From: Terebella lapidaria
Lineage: Eukaryota; Annelida; Polychaeta; Terebellida; Terebellidae
Assembly: GCA_949152475.1 (NCBI GenBank)
Contig: OX424558.1
Location: 36,032,651-36,096,650, forward strand
DNA length: 64,000 nucleotides
Direction: 5' to 3'
How positions within the stretch are numbered: the first letter of the stretch is position 1; the number at the start of each line of letters is the position of its first letter. The notes under the pieces are model-generated. The model saw nothing but the letters and a program-made list of their open reading frames with translations. It had not been told where the DNA came from and searched no databases. Below are positions 23,623 to 34,229 of this stretch, one piece after another. The position numbers were made by a program, and so were the translations under genes.

Positions 23623-26003
23623 ACAGGAAAATGCGTGACTAAATATTATACCATTTGATACACAGAAAATGACATTTAAACATGTCTTAAATTATACCCC
23701 CGAAATGTATCAAAACTGTAATCATAAAATCAAATCTCAACAAACAATTTCTTCGAGGCTAAGTATCAATACCCTGCCACGTTCGTGTACATTTCAACAT
23801 TGATCCTTATTGTTCTTGCTGACGACTGTGTGGGTTTGGGTGTGAAGGCATGGCTGGCTGTGTGTTCCTTCAGCTATTCACTTTCGGTTGACAATTGTAT
23901 ATAACAATTTGGTTATATATTCACATCTTGATTACGCAAGTCCGCTTTGTGAAATTTACATGCATTCGCTCAGCATGCTCAGATTCAGTCGTACACGTAC
24001 AAAAATAAATTTGACATCCATCTTTGCTCCCTCATAGTTCACAACCAGAAGAACCTGTTCCGAGCCGTGCACGTCTTTTGTTTCCCATCGAGTACAGTCA
24101 TTCACGGACATTACCCGGATCTCAGGGTATACGACTGCTCGGGGGTGTACGATGGTCGAATGACTCCAGGTGTGGAAGGAGCTTGGGCAGTCGACGGGGA
24201 GAAGGAGGACTCCACTTTGCTTCTAACCATGCAAAATGAATTCACTTTGACTAAGGTGACCATCTATAGTAGGTGTACGGTACAGGGCCAGTTCAGTGGA
24301 GCTTACATCCAGTTCGACGACGGAACCATCATAGACGTGAGTGTATCGTTGTTATGTGTTGTGGCTACACAAGTAGTGACACCACAATTACAGTGCCCTG
24401 ATGCTTTCGCACTTATTCGAGACTCAGCGACATTGCAGTATCGAGGTAGGCCTAGATCTCTTTATCGTCGGTATGCCGAACTTTATACTGGTGTTTCACC
24501 TTTCTAGCCAATGACGACTTATCTTCGTATCGGTCTTTGGGAGAACCCCCTGTTAACTAACCTCACATGTACAGCTGCCTATATCGTAACGCTAGTTCCT
24601 GACCGCATAAAGGGCGAATCACTTGACTAATGCACCTGTATTGGGGGGGTTAACTTGACCAGTATGAGATGTATCGGATCAGTTCGATAAAGATGACCTC
24701 GGGGAAGAGGTCTTTTCTAAAGAGGGAAGCACTGCAGCGTTGTAAAGTGTTGTGGCTAGACAAGTAGTAACACCACAATTATATTGTTGTTCAGCAAAGT
24801 GAATATTAACAAAATCATTGACCTTGCTCGAGTTCTCATGCATGTGTCACCCAATTTCTGATCATTGTCGTGGATTTAAATACAAGTAGATTTTTAATTA
24901 TCAACAGAAAGATTTCCCTTGCGACGGGGTGAAGTACGCGGAGGTTGACGAACTGCTCAGTGCATGTGCTGGGCAAATACCCAACGTGATCGAGTTGAAC
25001 AACGTGAAAACTAGCTTCATCGACATCAGTTTCAAGCCCGTCTGCAAGATGAACTGTGAGCCTAACTGCCACGCGGGAATTCGTGAGATCGAAGTTGAGG
25101 GTTACCGGAACGTCATCAAAGATACCGGTGTGACTTGTGAGGCATCAAGCACTGCCTCCGGATCTGACTGTATGCACGCGTACGACGGCAACATGGATCC
25201 CGCTCACACCGGGTCATGGGCCTCACAGAACGAGGGTCTCGCCGCCTACCTGAAAATATTCTTCCCGAGGTCATACGTGCTGCTGTCCATGGAAGTGTAC
25301 AGCAGGTGCATACTGAATGACCAATACACTGGTGCCTATCTAGAGTTCGGATTGCTTCAGAGAGGAACGGTATGATGACAGATTCCTATAATACAATTTG
25401 TATGAAGCCTTATATATATGACGTACCAAATATTTTTAGATAGACCTAACCCGTGGTGCCAGTCTGGTGTATTAGGAAACTCTAGTCTATGAAGCTGTGC
25501 AACCGAATGAATTGACTTGTATGTTTATGTGTGCATGTGGTTATCAGCTATTTGACAGCGAGACCTATACTTCAACATTTGCAATTTCAAACTCTCGCCC
25601 CTGAAAACACCAGTGTGGCATAGGATGTAAATATTTGTCTGGACTTTGTTTTTATTCCAAAAATGTATTTAGGTTTGTTATTGTCATCATCAAGATCTAG
25701 TCGTGTCAGTGGTCATGGGTTGATACCTCCATTTTCAACTCGTGCGTAATGATTTAGGGTCGAAATATGTTGCTTGATTTACCTTTATACCAGATGATGT
25801 TCGCGTGTGATGGATCCAGTAGCACAGATGGCGACCTTCTTACCAACTGTCAGAATCTGAGTCCATATACCTGGAACTTCAGTCAAGTCGATCCCCTCAC
25901 GAGGTCGAACCACATCTACTTCACGTTCATGGAGCAGTGCAGGCCTGGATCTGGGGGTCACCCAGGCATCAGAGAGCTCGTAGTCAATGGCTTCGAGTAC
26001 TAA
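17316..26003 (+). CDS. Gene B: secreted two-domain discoidin-like protein
   Basis: Plus-strand paralogue of gene A. Coding exons are 17316-17354 (MKIALGFAMFGLA), 24052-24336, 24908-25369 and 25794-26003, giving about 331 aa. The first three exon lengths (39, 285, 462) match gene A exactly, as do the phase-0 introns. The two tandem galactose-binding-like domains are each cut by an intron at an equivalent place, after ..DDGTIID and after ..QRGT. The final exon ends with G-I-R-E-L-V-V-N-G-F. An acceptor 'ttcacag' at 17291-17297 precedes the start codon by 18 bases, so a 5' UTR exon lies upstream. Intron 1 is about 6.7 kb because it hosts a helicase-bearing transposon and a CT microsatellite. As in gene A, the second coding exon could instead start 14 bases upstream at a stronger-looking AG, but this would disturb the frame unless a tiny exon is missing. 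Function in cell-surface or secreted glycan binding is inferred. Confidence 0.8.
17585..17705 (+). repeat. Dispersed repeat, partial copy
   Basis: It begins 'cacagtagccttttggtttgtgattcggta' and continues to 'ttgttgggcagctttgtg', matching the first third of the repeat at 9.8-10.15 kb. It lies in intron 1 of gene B. Confidence 0.45.
18573..23208 (-). mobile_element. 4.6-kb TIR transposon with PIF1-like helicase remnants
   Basis: The ends are inverted repeats starting CCAAGGATC.TCTATAATAGGA and continuing with similarity for about 110 bp. They are flanked by TATGG at 18568-18572 and 23209-23213, a possible 5-bp target duplication. Inside, a second pair of long inverted repeats of about 650 bp (about 18685-19345 and 21535-22205) brackets a 2.2-kb core. 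The core's minus strand shows helicase fragments: a Walker-B-like L-I-I-I-D-E-I-S near 20015, L-T-D-I-M-R-Q-K-N-D near 19810, and K-G-S-M-V-x-M-M-R-N-x-N-V-E-D-G-L near 19530. Those motifs are typical of PIF1 or Helitron helicases. The core has stops and frame changes and is not functional. Confidence 0.65.
19470..20590 (-). pseudogene. PIF1-like helicase pseudogene (transposon cargo)
   Basis: Reading down the minus strand in several frames gives, in order, a C-A-A-T-G-K-like segment near 20140, 'IIIDEIS' near 20015, 'TDIMRQKNDKSF' near 19810, and the C-terminal 'KGSMV..RN.NVEDGL' near 19530. The order and spacing fit the DNA helicase of PIF1/Helitron type. At least three frame changes and several stops separate the parts. 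Upstream, near 20370, 'ENHLAEDALAHIAP' resembles the linker that precedes the helicase in Helitrons. It could also be an old captured PIF1 gene. Confidence 0.6.
23547..23619 (+). repeat. (CT)n microsatellite
   Basis: About 73 bp of CT dinucleotides with one TTT interruption, in intron 1 of gene B. The LSLSLS ORF across it is meaningless. Confidence 0.95.
25440..25725 (+). repeat. Dispersed repeat, degraded copy in gene B intron 3
   Basis: It contains 'cgcccctgaaaacaccagtgtggc' and 'ggactttgtttttattccaaaaatg', matching the second half of the repeat at 9.97-10.05 kb. Confidence 0.4.
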
Positions 26004-27400
26004 GGCGGTCGAAAAGCGACAAACAATGTTCAATACTGTTCAGTTTGTGAATGTCTCAATCAATGCATGTGTGTATTGAGGGCATCCGTTGGTATATATG
26101 TGTAGCGATTATAGACGGACGACTGAGACAGTTAAAAGAATAATCGCCCTTGGACTCTGCCCCCATCCCCACGCGACTAGCAGACACCGACTGTGACTGA
26201 CGACTGACTTTACATGGACAGACAAGAGGACCTGTGTACTCGGTACTAGGCAGAGTACACGCGACTCGCGTACCAGGCCCGACCAGCCCGACTGATTAGA
26301 ACTCCCCCTAGACAAAGACAGGTCGCGCGAGCAGACAGACGAACGACGCGCGGACGCGTTGCCCCGCACTTTTTTAGAAGAGACTTTGAGGAGAGTACAC
26401 ATAGCAGAGATTTTGTGGATATTGTGGAACAATTATAAAATAACGGGACTGGACTCAGCATCTAACTGGGATCAAATAATATTAATAATTATAAAGGACT
26501 AGGATAACGTGTGGGATAAATGCATCATCGAGAACTGTGTACCCATGTACGAGTGACATCGTTAGGATAACTGAATAAATACATGAACGAGAACTCCAGT
26601 CGTGTTTTGATCCAGGCGTACACCGTGAACTTTGGATAATATTAGAGTGTACGTGAACTCGTGAATCCACACAACAACATTTATTAATTAAAGCGATCAC
26701 CCTGCCAATCGAGAGTCAAGTGACGCCCTAAAAACAGTTGGGGTTCGCAATTGCCCCGGGCTTTAAGGCCAAAAATTGTCCACATATGCATTACACAGTT
26801 GTCAAATTGTGTCCTCTCTACAATGATGAATGTAAGAAGTGCGCTCAATAAATACTTGAATTCACCTTTGTAGTTTCTTTCGTGTCTAATTATGAACGTA
26901 TGGACTGAGAGCGATCCATTGTGGACTATAGATGAATGCACTATGACGGTAGCGGCAATGTGGTATAATCTACTGAAGGTTTTTCTATATCTTCGTATAA
27001 GATGTAGGTGTAATATGTTCATTGAACGGTTCGTCGGTGTCGGCTGGAAACTTCGGCTGTAGTCGGTGCCCTCCGATATGAACAGCTTGTTTTTGATTTC
27101 TTTCCAAAAGCGGCTTGTCATCAGATGGGCAGGTATCTGTGAGAGCTGCTCTGTCGTTGCTCTGTTTCTCACATATGCAGTATACGTGTCACCGGTGGAT
27201 CTCTATCCTACTAAAGACTCCCAGCAACAACTTACATAACAACACAAACATTCCCTATAGCCAAATCAGATTGCGGACAGTCTGATCACTGATCCTGTTG
27301 TTTCTCCTGTGGCTTTTCTGAGAACCGCCATTGATGTTGAAATAGGGAACGGAGTTTGATGTCGGGTGTCGGGCCTTTGGAGAACTTTGAATCACAAAAA
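26004..27400. other. 3' flank of gene B and unassigned sequence
   Basis: Possible 3' UTR of gene B followed by sequence of unknown nature. An AATAAA lies at 26574-26579. The minus strand has a 162-codon ORF (26684-27172), longer than most chance ORFs here, but it has no domain that I recognise and no splice or promoter support. Confidence 0.3.
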
Positions 27401-27414
27401 CCCATACCGGGGAT

Positions 27415-27999
27415 CCCCGTATTTAAGCCCCTCTTTGGATAAGCCCATGGGCTATTACAAGGGGAGTACTACTCTTGCATAAGCCCATGGGCTTATAAAC
27501 GGAATAAAATTTTGTCTCGCATCAGGACTGGGCCTATATTTGGGGAAAACGCAGTTGACGTTTTGTTTTTTGTAGGAGGCGTTGGTAAGTGTTGGTACCT
27601 TGAATAAGCTACTGAATTGATTGAGGAAAAAAAAAAAATACACGTGCCTTGCCTAGGGCTTCTAGTACGTATACACATGACCAGCTGGATTTTATCACGT
27701 ACATGCATGCATAAGCATGTATATGTGTACCTTTTTATTTGTCATGAGTGCATTTAATATGACAATGAATATCTGTGATTATAGGCTACACTGGAATAAA
27801 TGTTTGTATAGATATAGCTATCACGCACAAAAAAAGTGCTTTCCCGTCTAATCCATTGTAAATTCAAGCGTGCAAAATAAAAGTCGTGAAATAATTATTC
27901 CCCAAATATATGCCCATGAGCTTATATATGGAGTTAAATTTTATTCGACACCTTTCCCCCAATTATAAGCCCAGGGCTTAAATACGGAGATCCCCGGTA
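27415..27999. mobile_element. TIR element with AGCCCATGGGCT palindromes
   Basis: The left end TACCGGGGATCCCCGTATTT and the right end, reverse-complemented, TACCGGGGATCTCCGTATTT form inverted repeats that continue into AAGCCC. The inside repeats the palindrome AAGCCCATGGGCTT (27447 and 27481 intact, 27911 and 27967 decayed). The flanking bases do not repeat over 6 bp; a TA duplication is possible if the element starts at CCGGGG. The layout resembles the TAC-ended foldback elements, but with few units. Confidence 0.55.
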
Positions 28000-28304
28000 T
28001 TGTGGAATGACCCTATAAAATGCAAGGCATCAAAAAAAAGAATAACCGGGGCCCACGATTTACGTTGAAATACACACATGATGAACATAAGTGAACAATT
28101 CTAAAAGGAGCAATGAAATAAATGACAAGGATGTAATATATCCAGATTGTTCCAGGGTATCGCTACATTTTGACATATACCACTTCAAACCGAAACATAA
28201 CAAAAATCCTTTACTGGGATGAAAGTGAATGTCCTTTTGTGAAAATAATATGTCACAATAAATTTTGTACCAAGAGCAAGATTACAATGAAAATTTGAAA
28301 TGTA

Positions 28305-28498
28305 TTACAAATCATGAAAATATTTTATTGCAAATTGGCTGCTGCCAATCTTACATCCTTTAGCCAGGTCAGGCCACGGATCGCCATGACGTCCATAGGA
28401 GTTTAACGTTGCATCGATAAATACATCGCACGCATAATGTGGGCAAATATTTTGTTGGCTCGTGCAAGTTCTTGCACATTCATCATAACGGACTATAT
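28305..28498 (-). CDS. Candidate last exon of a Cys-rich protein
   Basis: Minus strand, opened by a plausible acceptor (..caatttcag at 28499) and ending with TAA at 28305-28307. The translation begins YDIVRYDECARTCTSQQ and contains six Cys in spacing C-x3-C-x6-C-x3-C..C, then a Gly-rich tail, which suggests a small secreted domain. I found no upstream exon, so this is tentative and could be chance. Nothing else is recognised between 28.0 and 28.55 kb. Confidence 0.3.
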
Positions 28499-28561
28499 CA
28501 TACTGAAATTGAGTGTGCATACGCTGTTCATTTACCAATATTTATTATTAAATGGCATGTG

Positions 28562-29391
28562 TACCATGGCTGATATATGCCATAGTTTTATTTTCCAGAT
28601 TTCATTCATTTATTTTTATATAAGAAAATAAAATGCACATACTTAATACTAAATATGCGTACTTAATATTAAATACGCGTACATAATATTCAATACGCGT
28701 ACATAATATTAAATACACGTACTAAATAGTATATATGCATACTTAATACTAAATATGCGTACTTACGGTGGCTGATATATGCCATAGTTTTATTCATTAG
28801 TTTTCATTTATTTACGATATTTTCCAGATGGATGTAATACAATACGCGTACTTAATGTTTAAATATGCGTACTTAATATTAATTACGTGTACTTAATATT
28901 AAATACTAATTTGCTAATTTTTAAATTAGCAAAAATGGATGTGGTTATGTTGCTGTGTATGTCTCGTGAAACAAGGTATATATCAAGCGACATGGCGCTG
29001 CAAAAAAGAACAAAATATCTAACTGTCTGGTATTTAATATTAAGTATGTATATTTAACATTAAATACACGCATTTAATATTGAGTATGTGTGAAATAAAT
29101 ATGCGTATTTAATATGAGGTACGTGTATTTAACATTAATTACACGTCTTTAATATTATATACGTGTATTTAATATTATGTACGTGTATTTAATTTTAAGT
29201 ACGCGTATTCAATGTTAAGTACGTGTATTTAATATTAAGCATGTGTATTTAATATTAAGTACGCGTATTAGCTCGTATTTGAACATTAAGTACGCGTATT
29301 TAATATTAAGTACGTGTATTACACCGTCTGGAAAATATCGTGAATGAATGAAAACTAAAGAATAAAACTATGGCATATATCAGCCACCGTA
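28562..29391. mobile_element. Foldback element, TACGCGTA/TTAATATTAA units, TSD CATGTG
   Basis: Exact duplication CATGTG at 28556-28561 and 29392-29397. The left end is TACCATGGCTGATATATGCC; the right end, reverse-complemented, is TACGGTGGCTGATATATGCC. A second, better-matching copy of the end, TACGGTGGCTGATATATGCC, sits inside at 28764, so the left side seems to be duplicated or the result of an insertion next to an old end. The arrays consist of units of about 20 bp joining two palindromes, TACGCGTA (often TACGTGTA) and TTAATATTAA. The left arrays are inverted relative to the right one (about 29040-29325). About 100 bp of unique sequence lies between (28925-29025). No coding capacity. Confidence 0.85.
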
Positions 29392-29397
29392 CATGTG

Positions 29398-30900
29398 TTT
29401 CGTTCCTCCACCAGTATTACCAGTTCCGCAACCTCTAAATCTCAATCAAGATGTGAGATTTTGTTTGATAAGTATTTGTTTGCATTTTTAGCGTGTGCGA
29501 ATTTTGCATATCCTCGAAATTTGGGTGTAATCTGTTGCATTCGAGTGTATCTTCCGTTGCATGATTACAACATTTCAATCCCTGGTGGATGTAAACACGA
29601 CCGAGTTCCTGGATATGGCCATATTCCAGATATTTATATATATGCCATTTTCGGCTGAAATTTAATGGTGTAAATTACCAAAAAAATTTCAGTATCATCA
29701 GTGTCAAAGTCAATTTCATCTAAAATCAGCAACATATATTTTGTTGTCAATAGGTATTCGATATGGAGTGTTGCGACAGTTGATGGTATTTTTGTTCATG
29801 GTTATGAGGTAAAAAAAATCATTCACCTTCAAACCTTCACCTTTGGATGGCAAAAACCAAGAACGCATTTGTGCATATGAAATCTGTTTTTGTATTTTGA
29901 TAAGATAACCTGCACAAAATGTTACATATCTTTTTCATGGGAATCAATTAATTGCAAGGGAATTTGGTTATGTCTATCTGTTCCATGAAGGTGGTTGAGA
30001 AGTATTGGCCATATATAGCGTCCATATTTGGAATCAATTTCTAATGATTTTCTGAACATGCACGTACACGCGGTATGATGAAGCCATAACACTTTCTGCA
30101 AACATCAATAATAGACGACAACCTTCCTTCAGCCATTGGAAATTTTATGACATTCCAATGATGCAAATCAAAGCATTTACAATCGATAGATTTCTTTGAT
30201 TTGGCAAATCAACAATGCGCAATGGTGGCGGCGCTTTCAGTCCAACAGACCAGGAAAGTCTTGATGTTGCATTCGGCGCTGGGCCTGCTGCGGCTGCCTT
30301 CAATACATGTGCATTATCCGCGAGTGCATATGATTACAGCTCAATAGGCCTCGAGCGACAGTAGGCTACTGATGTTAGGATTCGGTCGCGATGTTTGTTC
30401 TTTGCACTGATCGGGACCGCTTTGAGTACCACCGGAAGTCGGTGATCGTGGTGTCACGGTCCACAGAGCACGCGATCAGCGCCAAAAGAGCACATGACTT
30501 GTGACGTTGAAAAGGCTAGTGCGACAAAAAGTGTTCAATATAACGGAATATTGATACTGAGTAATCATGCAAGATACATTCTTCGAACGTGGGCGTAACA
30601 TAAATCGGTGCCTTATAGCACCACGTGGAGTACGCAACTCTTTCACAATAGAGCTGATGAGTAGGCTAAAATCAACATATGGAGGGAAAAAATTATGCAA
30701 ACTGTATCGCGGTGTGACAGTGCCAGATCATTGGCACTTTGGCAGTGTCCAGGAATAAATAAATATTGGGATAGAAGTAAATGGGATAAATTCCTATCCT
30801 TCAAAGAAGGATTAGTAACACCAGAACTGGAGAAACTGACACCCATATAACTGATAAACAGTCTTCTCAAATCGCAATAAAGATCTGTTGATTCCTATCA
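29398..30900. other. Non-coding, no feature recognised
   Basis: AT-rich sequence with a more GC-balanced stretch near 30210-30500 that could be regulatory. ORFs are short and overlap in opposing frames. I see no gene. Confidence 0.3.
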
Positions 30901-30906
30901 GCAACC

Positions 30907-30996
30907 TAGCCCCAGCAGTGGCTCTCTAACCTGGAAATCGGTGGTCCCAACCGCCCTCACAGATCTCTTGGTAGGAGAGGGCCACTGGTGGGGCTA
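30907..30996. repeat. Hairpin repeat TAGCCCCAGCAGTGG..CCACTGGTGGGGCTA
   Basis: Arms of about 25 bp pair imperfectly around a loop containing 'ggaaatcggtggtcccaac'. A shorter related copy lies at 46513-46573 (same left arm, loop 'agaaatcggctctgattgg'). The function is unknown; it may be a tiny foldback element. Confidence 0.55.
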
Positions 30997-32321
30997 TCAG
31001 CAACCAGCCCCAAGGAAGGATCAACTATCATGCCACAAAATTTGACCAAACGTCAGTCGAAGTGTCTACCCCCAAGACTTGATCGTCACACTAATGCAAA
31101 CCTGATTTTTTAAGGGGTTTGCCTTCAAATACCACTTAACATATTTTGTGGTAGACATAATCTTGTGTTTGAATGCTAATGGTAATCTTGGTCGAATCCA
31201 ATTTCAATGAATCATGCAGATTAAAATTATTTCCTATTATTATGTTCATATCACAACCATATACTCTATCTTCATTTTTTGTCTCGAGCAGCCAATTTGT
31301 CCGTATGAAAAAAATATGATATTCATGCTCACTTTTCCTTAACACCTAATTTCACATCCCCTATGGCAGTTCCATGAACTTTTCTCGACTTTGCCTGGAT
31401 TCTCTTGAAATTTACACACAGAAAGAGAATAATCGAATGACCCATTGATTGATTGACTTTCCCGTAGTATCACTATGCAAATTGTGAAAACAAATCCTTC
31501 TAGTGGTTTCGGGGGAGAAAACATTTTTCAAAACAATGAATGTATTGATACAATGAATTTTAATACATATAGGCAAATACATTACGAGAATAATACATAA
31601 ATGTGATAACAAGGTGACACATGGCTCGATCTAATGGATGTTCTACCTGTGAATTTTTCAAGAAATAAGTAAGATAATACAATACAATAAACAAACATTT
31701 TTACGTTGAGTTCAAAACAACTTTTTTTATGACGTCGGCAATGGGTACTCGGTGAACAGACTGATAAACGCAAAGAAACCAACGAAATGTCATATAAAAA
31801 CTGTTCACGCATAAGTAATAAATGCCTTTATGCCTTCATCCATGTGTATCCACACTGATTCATCTCCATGTAATCCACTGTACCTGTACCGTCCATACCT
31901 GTAAATCGTTATACATTTTCTCAATAAGTAGAAAATCCCACGACCAATATACAGTACACATTTCGGTGGTGATATACCAATTAACGTGAATGAAGAGACG
32001 ACAACTGAAAAAGTTGATATTGATACATGATCATTCAACATGATCAAGTGTGAACCTGTGAGTGATTGCACAGCAGTAAAGAAACAAGCAAATATAGATG
32101 AATATACCACTGGTTACAAAAAAAAGGAACTTCGTACAGGAAACTACACAAAGCTCACAACTAATACACTTCTTTTCACATATATTTGTAGAACCATAGA
32201 AATTGAAAAGCCTCTGATACAAAGGAATGAGGGCACTTTTGATAGGTTGGAAGCACCAGTAACTTTGACTTCGTTATTTTTTTGTGGGTCTCTCTCTACC
32301 CTTTAAACAAGAGGCAAAAAT

Positions 32322-32660
32322 ATGTTCCACGAAATAGCTCCAGATATCGAGATATTTATCGCAGCAATCGGAATTATATTAAACAACATACTTGGAAGTA
32401 ATAAGTATATATCAAGAACAATTACTAAAAACGAACTAAGGAGTAAACCGATAATAAAAACCAAACTGCCATCTATCGTAGCATACATCATATCCTTCAT
32501 TTTACTAGTATGCTGACATTTATGCAACCAAACGAGTCAACACCGAACACTCACTCGTTTGTGACATAGACGCCATGTATGAAACCCGACAAATATGTTT
32601 TGTTCTGTTTCCACACACCTGATGAAGGCCTGTGTTGGGTCGAAAGCTTGTGATTCTATA
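32322..32660 (+). mobile_element. Possible Penelope-like element tail with hammerhead-like motif
   Basis: At 32618-32647 the text is CCTGATGAAGGCC TGTGTTGGGTCGAAAG, which has the CTGATGA..GAAA order of a hammerhead ribozyme core. Similar CCTGATGAAGGC..CCGAAAC strings are known from the ends of Penelope-like retroelements. The stem II pairing here is weak (GGCC with GGTC), so it may be decayed. The region upstream to 31.0 kb is AT-rich with only short ORFs and no recognisable reverse transcriptase. Confidence 0.35.
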
Positions 32661-32789
32661 AACTACTGATAAGTCTTGAATGGTGTTACCAAATTTTCGT
32701 TATATCACAGACAAATAGCAACAGAAGGAAAAACAAAACTAAAGATCAAAGCAGCGTGTGGATCAACCCTTCCTTGTAGCACGTGTTCC

Positions 32790-34191
32790 TCAGCTTTCGT
32801 AGATGATCCAGTAACCTGCACCCGTGGTTGTCGACTCTTCAAGCATGTTTAACAATGTGGATCCCACATGTTCTAAGTGTGTTTTTGCTTCATCAGGTGG
32901 ATATGGAGACTTGCCAAGGTCATATTTTACTGAGTAGGACGGTAAGTTTGCGCGCTCTTCATCCTCCATCAGCTGAGAAATTAACCCTTTCACTGCCGGA
33001 GGCGACTTAAGTAGACAGGGGGGTTCACTGCCGAAGGCGACTTTAGTCGACCAAAATTAGGGTAAAACAGGGCCAACTGAAACACGATAAATTAACATTA
33101 TATTTATGTTCCGATAATGAAATTTTGGAACTTATGTTCTATACATTGTACTTAGAACAAACCCACCCTATATTCTATTATAATTTAAAAAGTTTCAAAA
33201 AAATATTTAAAAATAAATATGCCACTTGAATATATAATTCGTAATTTCTGCAAAATAACTTGGCAATGGGATACAAGGTCTGAAACAGTTTTTGGCAGTG
33301 AAAGGGTTAAAGCCCAAGTCTATACCAAGATGTAAAGATTATTTGCCAGAGGATATCCATTATGCAATCACCAATGTATGATATGGTGGTTCCTCCACAT
33401 CGTCAATTATGTTTTGGTGATTGACAGGTAGGTCTACTCACCTTCACAGTAACAAGAGCAATTCTTCTCACCAGGCGACACAAGATATCGCTCTACCAGT
33501 GGAAAAGACAGCTTTCAGTAGTCTCCCGCTGGCACCAAGTGGCATACGTCCACTTTGTCCTCGACAGCCTCACGTAACCTGGAGTCTTCGTCAAACAGCT
33601 CTTTGAGTATTTCAAAGGCGATTGTGAGATGTATCTTCTTATCCTCTGTGATGATATCTTTTCCTCTTTTCTCTCTTCTATGAGTGAGAAATAGTGAAAC
33701 TGCTGGGCCATGTCGTGTGATGTTTGTGATGTTGAAGTTACTGGGCAACGTGCATTTCTTGTAAGCTACAGCAATCATCCTGTCGAAATGCTCTTGGACG
33801 CCATTGGCATGGAGGAAGCATCTTTTGTGATCTTCCGCGCAACTGACGTTTCTCTCTTGACAATCTTTACAGTGAATGAATGTTTGCCAAACTATGGTGG
33901 GTTGTTCCCGAAATCAATCTGGAAATAAGACTTCTGAATTCTACTTTCCCCTTCGCCTTGGAGGTTCCTCGGTTTCGTCGTCGTTCGCGTCGTATATAGT
34001 CTGGATCAGTTAACCAGTTTTCCATCACCAAAATGCAATCAAAGTCACTGATAGGAGTGTGGACTCTTTCGGCTGCACTTCCAACCTCTTCCAGCCGCCC
34101 TGCGAATCTATCCGATCCGTCCGCAAGTAAAACATGCTCGTGTTTATTATGTATCACCTTTCTTCATCACCTAGATGGCTCTATTTTGTCT
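32790..34191 (-). pseudogene. Mab-21 domain (cGAS-like receptor-like) gene, apparently damaged
   Basis: Minus strand. An N-terminal start M-S-E-T-Q-D-K-I-E-P-S lies at about 34191, then a nucleotidyltransferase motif: G-S-A-A-E-R then D-F-D-C-I-L-V-M (about 34080-34025). Next comes R-H-G-P-A-V-S-L near 33710, then V-D-V-C-H-L-V-P-A-G-D-Y, an in-frame TGA where the family usually has W, and K-L-S-F-P-L-V-E-R (33515-33480). A donor GAAG|gtgagt lies at 33442. The last exon (about 32940-32790) ends L-E-E-S..G-Y-W-I-I-Y-E-S stop. These signatures fit Mab-21/cGAS-like proteins, some of which sense nucleic acids. The stop, at least one frame change near 33860 and an inserted MITE suggest a pseudogene; a rare allele or assembly error could also explain the stop. 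Confidence 0.55.
32985..33306. mobile_element. piggyBac-type MITE, TTAA target
   Basis: It is bounded by TTAA at 32981-32984 and 33307-33310. The inverted ends are CCCTTTCACTGCC at left and the same 13 bp reverse-complemented at right. TTAA duplication plus CCC ends is the hallmark of piggyBac-derived MITEs. Length is 322 bp with no coding sequence. It lies inside the Mab-21-like locus, just upstream (in gene direction) of the last exon. Confidence 0.8.
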
Positions 34192-34229
34192 TGCGTTTCA
34201 CTCATCTTATACTTTTGGAGTGCCTTGTC

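Noticed and set aside
26684-27172. 162-aa minus-strand ORF as a gene
   Set aside because: No recognised domain, no splice or promoter evidence; mentioned only as unassigned sequence.
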